Positions 1-7,195 of a stretch of DNA of 59,998 nucleotides are shown here, piece after piece. This DNA is from an uncultured Acidobacteriia bacterium (GTDB lineage: Bacteria; Acidobacteriota; Terriglobia; Bryobacterales; Bryobacteraceae). The position numbers and the translations under genes were made by a program. How positions within the stretch are numbered: the first letter of the stretch is position 1; each line of letters opens with the position of its first letter. The notes under the pieces are model-generated. The model worked only from the letters and a program-made list of their open reading frames with translations. It ran no database searches and had not been told where the DNA came from. The stretch spans positions 1-59,998 of the forward strand of contig CAIYVZ010000080.1 of assembly GCA_903929755.1 (NCBI GenBank). The letters are read 5' to 3'.

Positions 1-60
1 ACAGAATGGCACTGCGCTGCTGTTCGAGCGCAACAAGAGACTCTGGCAAATGGCACCTCC

Positions 61-88
61 ATTCCTAACGTATCAGTACGTTAGGAAT
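61..88. repeat. perfect 12-bp inverted repeat (hairpin), 4-nt loop
   Basis: The arms ATTCCTAACGTA and TACGTTAGGAAT are exact reverse complements around TCAG. The hairpin contains the stop codon of the BrnT relic on the minus strand. It could be an operator, a terminator-like stem, or the end of a small mobile sequence. There is no T-run, so an intrinsic terminator is not favoured. Confidence 0.75.
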
Positions 89-240
89 ATAGCCACAAAA
101 AAGAGCACCGCTGATCCATCTACTTTCATGTCGCACACCCACAAGTCTCGCGCGACTTCAAACGAAATCCCGTGTTTGGCCAGATTGCGGCGGGCCTTTT
201 CCGGGTCCCACTCGAATAAGATACCCCTCGCTGCTTTGAG
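73..240 (-). pseudogene. BrnT-type toxin relic, no start codon, truncated
   Basis: Read on the minus strand, this open frame gives GILFEWDPEKARRNLAKHGI followed by SFEVARDL. That is the characteristic N-terminal half of BrnT toxins, the RelE-like ribonucleases of BrnT/BrnA toxin-antitoxin pairs (pattern F-E-W-D-x-x-K-A-x-x-N-x-x-K-H-G-I-S-F-E-x-A). After about 30 residues the similarity stops, and the frame ends at TGA inside the hairpin at 61-88. Going upstream, the frame runs into a stop before any ATG, GTG or TTG, so no start remains. No BrnA antitoxin is visible next to it. I infer a dead toxin fragment; the motif is clear but short. Confidence 0.6.
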
Positions 241-264
241 CGTAGCTACTCCTCTGTAGCTACG
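241..264. repeat. perfect 9-bp inverted repeat, 6-nt loop
   Basis: The arms CGTAGCTAC and GTAGCTACG are exact reverse complements around TCCTCT. The repeat lies just upstream, in minus-strand sense, of the BrnT relic, at the position of a toxin-antitoxin operator or start region. Its function is unknown. Confidence 0.6.
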
Positions 265-497
265 TCAAGCATCAATTTACCGACGGGGTGAAGCACAGAT
301 CGCCGTCTATCACTGGCTTGTACGTCAGGCGTTGACCTGGAGCCGGGTCTCACGGAACGCCATCAGGGAGAAAACGACCTCAACGTGATGGTCGGCGACA
401 TCTCTCCCGCATCGCCGCAGAGCTGAACAAACTGGGCTGTCGAAAACTTCGCGCAGGGCTCTGGCCCCAACCGAAGTCTTCAACGTGGTACCCCGGA
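265..497. other. non-coding or degenerate stretch, nothing recognised
   Basis: About 230 bases between the BrnT relic and the cytochrome relic carry no convincing coding frame. A plus-strand phrase near 410-445 (IAAELNKLGCRKLR) faintly recalls the helical region of serine recombinases, but stops surround it and the match is too weak to call. With both flanks being gene debris, I read this as decayed accessory DNA. Confidence 0.4.
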
Positions 498-499
498 TC

Positions 500-686
500 A
501 TTGACGCCGGACCGAAGCTGTTCGACCGCGCCCAGGGCCGCGCACTCTTAATAATCGAAGGGACATGGGAGCCACCTCGCCAGGCCTGTGGCACCGGACA
601 CAATGCTCGAAGAAAATCGGCGCCACGTCGCGCGAAAAAGTCACGGTATTAGCAGCAAGAAAAAAGAGCGCGGGCAGGATCATCAC
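500..686 (-). pseudogene. broken cytochrome c gene, N-terminal part only
   Basis: The minus frame starts with a hydrophobic signal-like segment ([14 protein letters not shown]) and then reads [20 protein letters not shown], with a CxxCH haem-binding motif and the GEVAPMSL continuation. This is the typical N-terminus of acidobacterial secreted cytochrome c/redoxin-type proteins. After MSL the expected continuation (a Y-x-x-A-R-P-W-A segment) appears in another frame: [11 protein letters not shown] is read about 10 codons later. The gene is therefore frameshifted and then lost. No downstream part of the protein is recognisable. The haem motif makes the origin fairly sure; the exact parent family is not. 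Confidence 0.6.
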
Positions 687-709
687 TTACGGTATAGCAT
701 GTATTCCAT

Positions 710-1741
710 ATGTCCGAGTCCACACGCCGAGCCTTTTTAGGCACCGCCATCGCCGCCTCCGCCTTAGCGCAGGCGCAGCAAACCATTTCTCCCGTCCCCA
801 CCACGCGTGACTGGACCGGTCAGGTCCCCGTCCAGTACCCCGACCCCGACGTCGTCGCCCTCACGCCGGCGTTTCGGAAATACATGATCGGCAACACCGT
901 CATCCGCAAGCACCACACCGGAACGTTGTGGGCGGAAGGCCCCGCCTGGAACGGTGTCGGACGCTACCTGGTGTGGAGCGACATCCCCAACAACGTCCAG
1001 ATGCGCTGGATCGAAGAGGACTCGCGCGTCACCACTTTCCGCAGCCCCTCCGGCTACAGCAACGGCAATACTTTCGACTTCGAAGGCCGTCAGCTTTCCT
1101 GCGAGCATGGCGGACGGCGCGTGGTCCGCTACGAATCCAACGGCACGGTAACGGTGATCGCCGATAAATTCGAAGGCAAGCGCTTCAATTCGCCGAATGA
1201 CATCGTGGTCCACCCCGATGGCTCCATCTGGTTCACTGACCCGCCTTACGGCATCCTCGGCAACTATGAAGGCTTCAAATCCCCCAGTGAAATGCCGGAA
1301 GCGGTGTACCGCGTGGATAAAGCCGGCAAAATCACCAAAGTTGCCGATGGCATGTCCGGCCCGAACGGCATCTGCTTCTCGCCCGACTACAAGAAACTCT
1401 ACGTGGCCGACACCGGCGCGGGCCGCGAAATGCGCGTTTGGGACATCGACGGTGCCTCGCTGCGCAACGGGAAGTCGTTCGTCAAACTGAAGGTCCCGGG
1501 TTCGGGAGCGACCTCCGGCGCGGACGGCATGCGCTGCGATACCGACGGCAACCTCTGGTGCGGAGCCAGCCCCGGCGTGCTGGTGGTAAACCCGGCCGGA
1601 GAGCAGATCGGCATGATCCGCCTGCCGGAAAACTGCGCCAACGTCTGCTTCGGCGGCACGCGGCGCAACCGGCTGTTTATGACCGCCAGCCAGAGTCTCT
1701 ACTCGGTCTACGTGAACGCCACCGCCGCGCACATCGCTTAG
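710..1741 (+). CDS. SMP-30/gluconolactonase/LRE family protein, Tat-exported
   Basis: A 343-residue six-bladed beta-propeller of the SMP-30/gluconolactonase family, which opens sugar lactones or related esters using a divalent metal. The N-terminus STRRAFLGTAIAAS is a twin-arginine signal, so it should act in the periplasm. Family marks in order: EGPAW near residue 77 (metal-binding Glu), FNSPNDIVVHPDGSIWFTD in the middle, GPNGICFSPD, and SGADGMRCD near the C-terminus, supplying the usual Asn and Asp metal ligands. A second family member lies at 41287-42276. The gene is convergent with the PQQ dehydrogenase and ends 3 bases from it. PQQ glucose dehydrogenases make lactones, so the two could act in series; that is inference from proximity. 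Confidence 0.9.
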   Translation: MSESTRRAFLGTAIAASALAQAQQTISPVPTTRDWTGQVPVQYPDPDVVALTPAFRKYMIGNTVIRKHHTGTLWAEGPAWNGVGRYLVWSDIPNNVQMRWIEEDSRVTTFRSPSGYSNGNTFDFEGRQLSCEHGGRRVVRYESNGTVTVIADKFEGKRFNSPNDIVVHPDGSIWFTDPPYGILGNYEGFKSPSEMPEAVYRVDKAGKITKVADGMSGPNGICFSPDYKKLYVADTGAGREMRVWDIDGASLRNGKSFVKLKVPGSGATSGADGMRCDTDGNLWCGASPGVLVVNPAGEQIGMIRLPENCANVCFGGTRRNRLFMTASQSLYSVYVNATAAHIA

Positions 1742-1744
1742 GCG

Positions 1745-4054
1745 CTACTTCTTCGGAAGCGCGAAGGCGATGTAGCCTTGCGGGCCGTCATTTCTGTTGG
1801 CCGCTCCGGCGGGCGCGTCCGGTGCAATCGGACGCCCGCCACCCGGGGCCGACGACACCACCAGGAACTGACGGCCATTCGCTTCATACGCCACCGGAAT
1901 ACCGCGTGACCCACCCGAAAACGGGCTGCTCCACAGTTCTTTGCCGTTGTCCTCATCGTAGGCGCGAAGCCTGCCGTCGCCCCCCATCAGGAAGACCAGA
2001 CCCGAAGCCGTCGGCATAATTCCGGTCCGCAACTGCTTTGCGCCCGTCCCCGTCACATTTTTCAGCATCATTTCGGGATCGTCACCCACCGGAATCTGCC
2101 ACTTAATGGTGCCTTTATTCAGGTCGTACGCCGTCAGCGTGGACCATGGGGGCTTCACCGCATTCACTGAAACACCCCAGCCGCTGAAGTAGCGGTCCGC
2201 CGGCACTTCCAGACCCTCCGGATACGGCGGGCCCTGCATGCTGCCGTAGTTGATCAGGCCCTCGCGTGACTTCTCAAACGCGGCCACCGCAGCAGAAAGC
2301 CCCGGAGCGCCGCCGGACGCCACCACCGGCCCTGAGGGCGTCACGGGCCCGGTCATGCCGCGTCCTAACCCGGCATTCGCAGAGGGGCCACCGGGATTCA
2401 CCAGATACTCCGACAGCTGGTTCAATTGCTCCGCCGTCAGGCTGGTGAACGCAGGCATCATCCCCTTGCCGTTGGTGACGGTGTCACGAATCGTTTTCAG
2501 CGCCTGCCGCATGGCAATGTTCACCAGCGGCGGCACGGAGCCATTCCCGGCGCGATCCTCCCCATGGCAGCCCGAGCAATTTGCCCGATAGACCGCCTGC
2601 CCAAGCGTCGCTGCAGGCGCCAATGACCCCGGTCGTCCATTTCTCCCCCACCCATACAGCGGCCCCGTGCCGCCATTAATCGGCGTGTCTTTATCCAGCT
2701 TCAGCAAAGACGGAGCATCCATCCCGAGCACATAGACAATGCCCTTCCCCGGAACCGCTGCCGTGGTACCCCAGTTCGACCCGCCGTTGTTCCCCGGCAT
2801 GGAAACCGTGCCGCGAATCGCAGGCGGTGTATAAAGCCCTTCGTTCCGCGAACTTAGCACCTGATCCTTAATGAAAGCTTTCTCTTCACCCGAAAGGTAT
2901 GGATTAATATCGTCCACCCCGAACTTCTGCCGCGCAAACGGCGGAGGCGCGGTCGGGTACGGCTGCGTCGGCCAGGCTTTCTCGCCCGGCGCATCGCTCT
3001 TCGGAACGGGACGCTCCTCAATCGGCCACACCGGCACCCCGGTCACGCGGTCAAACACATACAGAAAACCCGTCTTCCCCGCCAGCGCCACCGCATCAAT
3101 CGACTTGCCGTCTTTCCGGATCGTGATCAACTGCGGAGCCGAGACGTTGTCATAGTCCCAAAGATCGTGGTGCACGGTCTGGTAATGCCAGATCCGCTTA
3201 CCCGTCCGCGCATCCAGAGCCAGCAGGCAGTTCGCAAACAGATTCGCCCCCGGACGATCCGCCCCGTAAAAATCGTAGGTAAAAGACCCCGTTGGCAAAT
3301 ACACAATCCCGCGCTTCTCATCCAGCGTCAGTTCGCCCCAGGTATTCCCTGCGCCGATGAACTTCCGCGCATTCTTCGGATTCGTATCGGCCCCAAACTC
3401 CCCTTCAGCCGGCACCGTGTGGAACTGCCACGCCAGCTTGCCCGTGAGGATATTGAAAGCACGAATGTCGCCCGGAGGCGTCAGAAACGATTCGCCCGGA
3501 GTGGACCCCAGAATCACCACATCCTCATAGACTTTGCCCGGCGTATTCGACATGATGCGCGCCATGGTCCGCGGATCCCGTTCCAAACCCGGCCGCAGAT
3601 CCACCACGCCGTTATCCCCGAACGAAGCAATCGACTTGCCCGTATTGGCGTCAATCTCCTGCAGGAAGCTGTTGATGGTGAAGATCAGGCGGCGATCCTT
3701 ATGGTCCTTGCTCTCCCAGTAGTTGAGCCCCCGGGCGGTAATCCCCGCCAGATTGGCGTGGATCCAGATCTCCTTGCCAGTGGTCGCGTCCAGCGCCGCC
3801 AGCGCATTCGCCTGCGTCAAAACATAAGCCACATTCCCGACGACGATCGGGTTGAAGCCCGCCGCGCCCGGCTTGTAATTCCAGGCGATTTCCAGCTTCC
3901 CGACGTTCTGCTTGTTGATCTGACTCAGCGGGACATAGTGCGACCCATCCGGCCCCCCACCGTAATCAAGCCACGACTTACCGCCCTGCGCCGAAGCAAG
4001 CTGAACAGCGAGAACCGCAGACAACAGCATCGCGGCCGTTCTGGTTATTTTCAT
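1745..4054 (-). CDS. PQQ-dependent dehydrogenase with inserted cytochrome c domain
   Basis: About 769 residues. A signal peptide (MKITRTAAMLLSAVLAVQLA, then SAQ) leads to an eight-bladed PQQ propeller related to membrane glucose dehydrogenase. Visible marks are WHYQTVHHDLWDYD, GKEIW/GKLAW/GKRIW blade ends, and the C-terminal RAYDEDNGKELW. A cytochrome c is inserted near residue 490 (YRANCSGCHGEDRAGNG, haem CxxCH), with MMPAF as a candidate axial Met. It should oxidise an alcohol or sugar in the periplasm and pass electrons internally to haem. I chose the ATG at 4054 because it has GAGG 9 bases upstream and starts the signal peptide; a longer TTG start at 4072 is possible. No PQQ synthesis genes are in the window. 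The substrate cannot be told from sequence. Confidence 0.9.
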   Translation of the reverse strand: MKITRTAAMLLSAVLAVQLASAQGGKSWLDYGGGPDGSHYVPLSQINKQNVGKLEIAWNYKPGAAGFNPIVVGNVAYVLTQANALAALDATTGKEIWIHANLAGITARGLNYWESKDHKDRRLIFTINSFLQEIDANTGKSIASFGDNGVVDLRPGLERDPRTMARIMSNTPGKVYEDVVILGSTPGESFLTPPGDIRAFNILTGKLAWQFHTVPAEGEFGADTNPKNARKFIGAGNTWGELTLDEKRGIVYLPTGSFTYDFYGADRPGANLFANCLLALDARTGKRIWHYQTVHHDLWDYDNVSAPQLITIRKDGKSIDAVALAGKTGFLYVFDRVTGVPVWPIEERPVPKSDAPGEKAWPTQPYPTAPPPFARQKFGVDDINPYLSGEEKAFIKDQVLSSRNEGLYTPPAIRGTVSMPGNNGGSNWGTTAAVPGKGIVYVLGMDAPSLLKLDKDTPINGGTGPLYGWGRNGRPGSLAPAATLGQAVYRANCSGCHGEDRAGNGSVPPLVNIAMRQALKTIRDTVTNGKGMMPAFTSLTAEQLNQLSEYLVNPGGPSANAGLGRGMTGPVTPSGPVVASGGAPGLSAAVAAFEKSREGLINYGSMQGPPYPEGLEVPADRYFSGWGVSVNAVKPPWSTLTAYDLNKGTIKWQIPVGDDPEMMLKNVTGTGAKQLRTGIMPTASGLVFLMGGDGRLRAYDEDNGKELWSSPFSGGSRGIPVAYEANGRQFLVVSSAPGGGRPIAPDAPAGAANRNDGPQGYIAFALPKK

Positions 4055-4135
4055 GGAGTACATCCTCGCCAACAGCGTATACCAAAACCCGCTGTTGCAA
4101 AACTCCCGTCACGCCTCACGCGCGCACGGAAAGTA

Positions 4136-4336
4136 TCAGTAGTAGTCCGCGCAGGACATGTAATAACCGCATTCCCTGCAATACAATTTGCACTTCTGCT
4201 CGCTCAAACGGAGCGAGCAAACCGGGCAATACAGCATCGGCTCATCCTCCCCTGCAGGAGTGCTGATTGGCGTAGTTTGTAAAGGTGGTTGCGGCTCGTC
4301 CATGAAACTACGATTATTGTACGTATCAGTAGCCAC
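4136..4336 (-). CDS. small zinc-ribbon-like cysteine protein
   Basis: A 66-residue protein with a disordered, Pro-rich N-terminus (PQPPLQTTPISTPAGED) and a C-terminal Cys cluster: LYCPVC, then CKLYCREC, then GYYMSCADYY. Two CxxC knuckles spaced like a zinc ribbon suggest a structural zinc site; the aromatic tail is unusual. No family was recognised. The start is uncertain: a GTG at 4336 lies 2 bases from the divergent gamma-glutamyltranspeptidase start, and an internal ATG at 4303 would leave room for promoters. No good ribosome binding site supports either. The gene probably shares a divergent promoter region with its neighbour. Confidence 0.6.
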   Translation of the reverse strand: MATDTYNNRSFMDEPQPPLQTTPISTPAGEDEPMLYCPVCSLRLSEQKCKLYCRECGYYMSCADYY

Positions 4337-4338
4337 CT

Positions 4339-6204
4339 ATGAATAAGCGACTCGCGGTCCTCAGTGCAGTGGCAGTATCGGCAATCGTCCCTCTGGGCTT
4401 CCTGCCAACCCTGAAAGCACAGCAGCGGCAACCAGCGCCGGAACGCCTGGTGCGTTACTCTGCCCGTGGCACGAAATATGCGGTCGCGGCTGGCACCGAC
4501 TTTGCCACCAACGCGGGCTCAAAAATGATGGAACAGGGCGGCAACGCCGTCGATGCGGGCGTAGCGGGCATCTTCGCCGCGGCGACCACCGAATATTCCC
4601 ACGTGGGCTGGGGCGGCGAAGCCCCCATCCTTATCCGCACCAAAGACGGTAAAGTCCACGCGCTCGCCGGCGTTGGCCCCATGCCAAAACTCGCCTCCGC
4701 CGAGTTTTTTCGAAATCGCCCCCTGCAAATTGGCGAAGTTCTCGAACCGCCAGAGAAGACGGGCCTGAAGAACTTCGTCCCGGTGGCTGGACTGATGTGC
4801 GCCCTCGTTCCCGGCCTTCCTGAAGCGTCGCTGGTAGCTCTCCGCGAATTCGGCACCAAAAGTTTCCATGAGGTCATCGCCCCGGCGCTTGAGCTGGCCG
4901 ATGGCACGCCCATCGACGAAATGCGCTGGGGCTCCATCACCGGTAGCCGGGAATTCTTCACCCTCTGGCCCACCTCCATGGCTCACTTCATGCCCGGTGG
5001 CCGTATCCCTTCGCCTGGCGAAGTCTTCCACCAGCCAAACCTGGCCAAAACCCTTCGCGGTATGGCCGAAGCGGAAAAGAAAGCCCTCGCCGCGGGTGCC
5101 AGCCGAGCCGCCGCCATTGACGCTGTCCGCGACTACTTCTATCGCGGCGAAATCGCGAAGCGTATCGGCGATTTCAGCAAAGCCAACGGCGGCCTCCTCC
5201 GCTATGAGGACATGGCCGCCTTCAAAATCGAGCCTGAAGACGCTGTTTCCACAACTTTTCAGGGCCTGAAGGTCTACAAACCCGGCTTCTGGAGCCAGGG
5301 TCCCGCCATGATTGAAGCCCTGAACCTCCTCAGTGGTTTCGACCTCCTGTCCATGAAGTACAACTCGGCAGACTACATCCACACCCTGGACGAAGCTCTG
5401 AAACTCGCGTACGCCGACCGGGACACATTCTACGGCGACCCCAAATTTAACGACATTCCCCAGGCCACGCTCCTCTCCATGGAATACGCCGACTCGCGCC
5501 GCAGTCTGATCACGAAATCCGCCTCGCTCGACTTTCGCCCTGGCAAGCCCGACCAGAAACAGGGTACGCACCCCTCCCTCTCCGCCATCACCCGCACGAA
5601 AATTGACGACATGCTCATGGCGCACGACACCACCTGCGTCGATGTCATCGATAAGGATGGCGTCATGTTCTCAGCCACGCCCTCCGGAGCCTGGCTCCCC
5701 TCCGTCATCGCCGGCGACACAGGAATTCCGCTTACCCAGCGCGCTCAAAGTTTCCTCCTCGTCCCGGGCCACCCCAACGAACTCGCCGGAGGCAAGCGTC
5801 CCCGCATCACTCTGAGCCCCACCCTGGTAACCCGTGGCGACGGCTCCCCGTACGCCGTCCTTTCCACTCCCGGCGGCGACAATCAGGAGCAATCTCTCAT
5901 TCAGGTCTTCCTCAACGCCGCACTCTTCCGCATGGATTCCGAGCGCGCCATTGAAGGCCCCCGCTTCCAGACACGCCACCTGGTTTCCAGCTTCGATAAC
6001 CACGCCATGAACGCAGGCGACCTCCTTCTTGACGAACGCACCGCGCCCGCCGTTATGGACGAACTGGCTCGCCGCGGTCACGTCATCGAAACCCGCTCCC
6101 GCTGGAACAGCGGCGCCGCTCCGGTCATGATCAAAGTAACGCCCGCCGGCGTTATTGAAGCTGGCGCTGACCCCTGGGGTTATCGGTCTATGCGTGCCTG
6201 GTAA
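4339..6204 (+). CDS. ggt: gamma-glutamyltranspeptidase (Ntn-hydrolase)
   Basis: A 621-residue exported enzyme that transfers or hydrolyses the gamma-glutamyl group of glutathione and similar compounds in the periplasm. An N-terminal hydrophobic segment (residues 5-27, ending LKAQQ) is the likely signal. The large-subunit part includes GGNAVDAGVAG. Autocleavage should occur at the HDTTCVDVID junction, where the first Thr (about residue 431) is the nucleophile; the small subunit follows, with the STPGGDNQEQSL oxyanion-hole segment. The Cys right after the Thr pair is uncommon. The full length fits an active enzyme. An 18-base tandem duplication copies its last codons and stop just downstream. 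Confidence 0.92.
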   Translation: MNKRLAVLSAVAVSAIVPLGFLPTLKAQQRQPAPERLVRYSARGTKYAVAAGTDFATNAGSKMMEQGGNAVDAGVAGIFAAATTEYSHVGWGGEAPILIRTKDGKVHALAGVGPMPKLASAEFFRNRPLQIGEVLEPPEKTGLKNFVPVAGLMCALVPGLPEASLVALREFGTKSFHEVIAPALELADGTPIDEMRWGSITGSREFFTLWPTSMAHFMPGGRIPSPGEVFHQPNLAKTLRGMAEAEKKALAAGASRAAAIDAVRDYFYRGEIAKRIGDFSKANGGLLRYEDMAAFKIEPEDAVSTTFQGLKVYKPGFWSQGPAMIEALNLLSGFDLLSMKYNSADYIHTLDEALKLAYADRDTFYGDPKFNDIPQATLLSMEYADSRRSLITKSASLDFRPGKPDQKQGTHPSLSAITRTKIDDMLMAHDTTCVDVIDKDGVMFSATPSGAWLPSVIAGDTGIPLTQRAQSFLLVPGHPNELAGGKRPRITLSPTLVTRGDGSPYAVLSTPGGDNQEQSLIQVFLNAALFRMDSERAIEGPRFQTRHLVSSFDNHAMNAGDLLLDERTAPAVMDELARRGHVIETRSRWNSGAAPVMIKVTPAGVIEAGADPWGYRSMRAW

Positions 6205-6223
6205 ATCATGCGTGCCTGGTAAA
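6190..6223 (+). repeat. 18-bp-period tandem duplication spanning the ggt stop codon
   Basis: ATGCGTGCCTGGTAAA occurs at 6190-6205 and again at 6208-6223, period 18. The first copy encodes the last residues (MRAW) and stop of the gamma-glutamyltranspeptidase; the second repeats them in the spacer. It looks like a recent slippage or duplication event with no coding effect. Confidence 0.85.
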
Positions 6224-6241
6224 CTACTTCGGTAGCCTGCA

Positions 6242-7195
6242 TTGGATACTCTTTTCGATCTCCACGAACCCCTCGCCCCTGAACGCGGGATCCTGAAGGA
6301 TCGTCTCCGTGCCCTCGCCGCCCGTCAGATCTTCATAGGAGGCAGTTCCTGGAAGTACGAAGGCTGGCTCGGCCAAATCTACACGCCTTCCCGGTACCAG
6401 ACACGCGGCCGTCTCTCGAAAAAGCTTTTCGAAGAGACCTGCCTCGCCGAATATGCCGAGGTCTTCCCCGCAGTCTGCGGTGACTTCTCTTTTTATCAGT
6501 TCCCCACCGAAGCCTTCTGGGCGAAGCTCTTCCGCCAGGTCCCCCCTGGCTTTCGCTGGGGGTTTAAAGTTCCGGAGCAGATTACCGTACCGGCATGGCC
6601 CGTCCATCCCCGCTACGGAGCCGTCGCCGGCCTGGACAACCCGTCCTTCCTCGACGTCGGCCTTCTCGTTAACGGCCTGCTCCGCGCCCTGGCGCCTTAC
6701 CATCAGCAAACGGGAGTTCTGATCTTCGAATTTGGGACCATGTCCCGCCGGACTTTCCTGGGAGCAATCGAATTTGTGGCGAAGCTGGACGAATTTTTGT
6801 CCGAATTACCCGCCGGTTTCCGCTACGCCGTCGAAATCCGCAATCCAGATTTCCTCGGCCCCCGTTACTTCGATTGCCTCCGTGCCCACAATGTCCCCCA
6901 CGTCTTCAATGCCTGGACCCGCATGCCCGGCCTCCAGGAACAACTGGCTATGCCGGGCTCGTTGACCTCCGACATGATCGTCGCCCGAGGCCTGCTACGC
7001 GAAGGCCGGCCCTACGAGGACGCCGTCAAACTCTTCTCGCCCTATACCAAAGTTCGGGACAAAAACCCCAAGGTCCGCCTGGGTCTCCGTGAACTTCTCG
7101 ACGTGGCGCGGGTAGACGGCCTTCCGGCCTTTATCTTCGTGAATAACCGCCTGGAAGGAAATTCTCCCGCGACGATGGTGGCCATTACTGAATAA
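6242..7195 (+). CDS. DUF72 (YecE-like) TIM-barrel protein
   Basis: A 317-residue member of the DUF72/YecE family, a TIM-barrel-like fold of unproven function. Family marks are IFIGGSSWKYEGWLGQIYTP near residue 30, FPAVCGDFSFYQFPT, FRWGFKVPEQIT, the central YAVEIRNPDF, and FIFVNNRLEGNSPATM at the C-terminus. It is longer than the common 240-residue version because of extra central helices. The start is a TTG only 38 bases after the ggt stop; no in-frame ATG precedes the conserved core, so TTG is the best choice. It overlaps the end of the convergent GGDEF-EAL gene by 11 bases. Confidence 0.85.
   Translation: MDTLFDLHEPLAPERGILKDRLRALAARQIFIGGSSWKYEGWLGQIYTPSRYQTRGRLSKKLFEETCLAEYAEVFPAVCGDFSFYQFPTEAFWAKLFRQVPPGFRWGFKVPEQITVPAWPVHPRYGAVAGLDNPSFLDVGLLVNGLLRALAPYHQQTGVLIFEFGTMSRRTFLGAIEFVAKLDEFLSELPAGFRYAVEIRNPDFLGPRYFDCLRAHNVPHVFNAWTRMPGLQEQLAMPGSLTSDMIVARGLLREGRPYEDAVKLFSPYTKVRDKNPKVRLGLRELLDVARVDGLPAFIFVNNRLEGNSPATMVAITE

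Noticed and set aside
50-259. Plus-strand 69-codon frame at the left end
   Set aside because: It is the antisense of the BrnT relic and has no features of its own.
764-1732. Long minus-strand frame opposite the SMP-30 gene
   Set aside because: Antisense shadow of a clear family gene; Ala/His/Val-rich, no motifs, typical of GC-rich codon bias.
4519-5625. 368-codon minus frame opposite gamma-glutamyltranspeptidase
   Set aside because: Shadow frame; Gly/Phe/Glu-rich composition and no family features.
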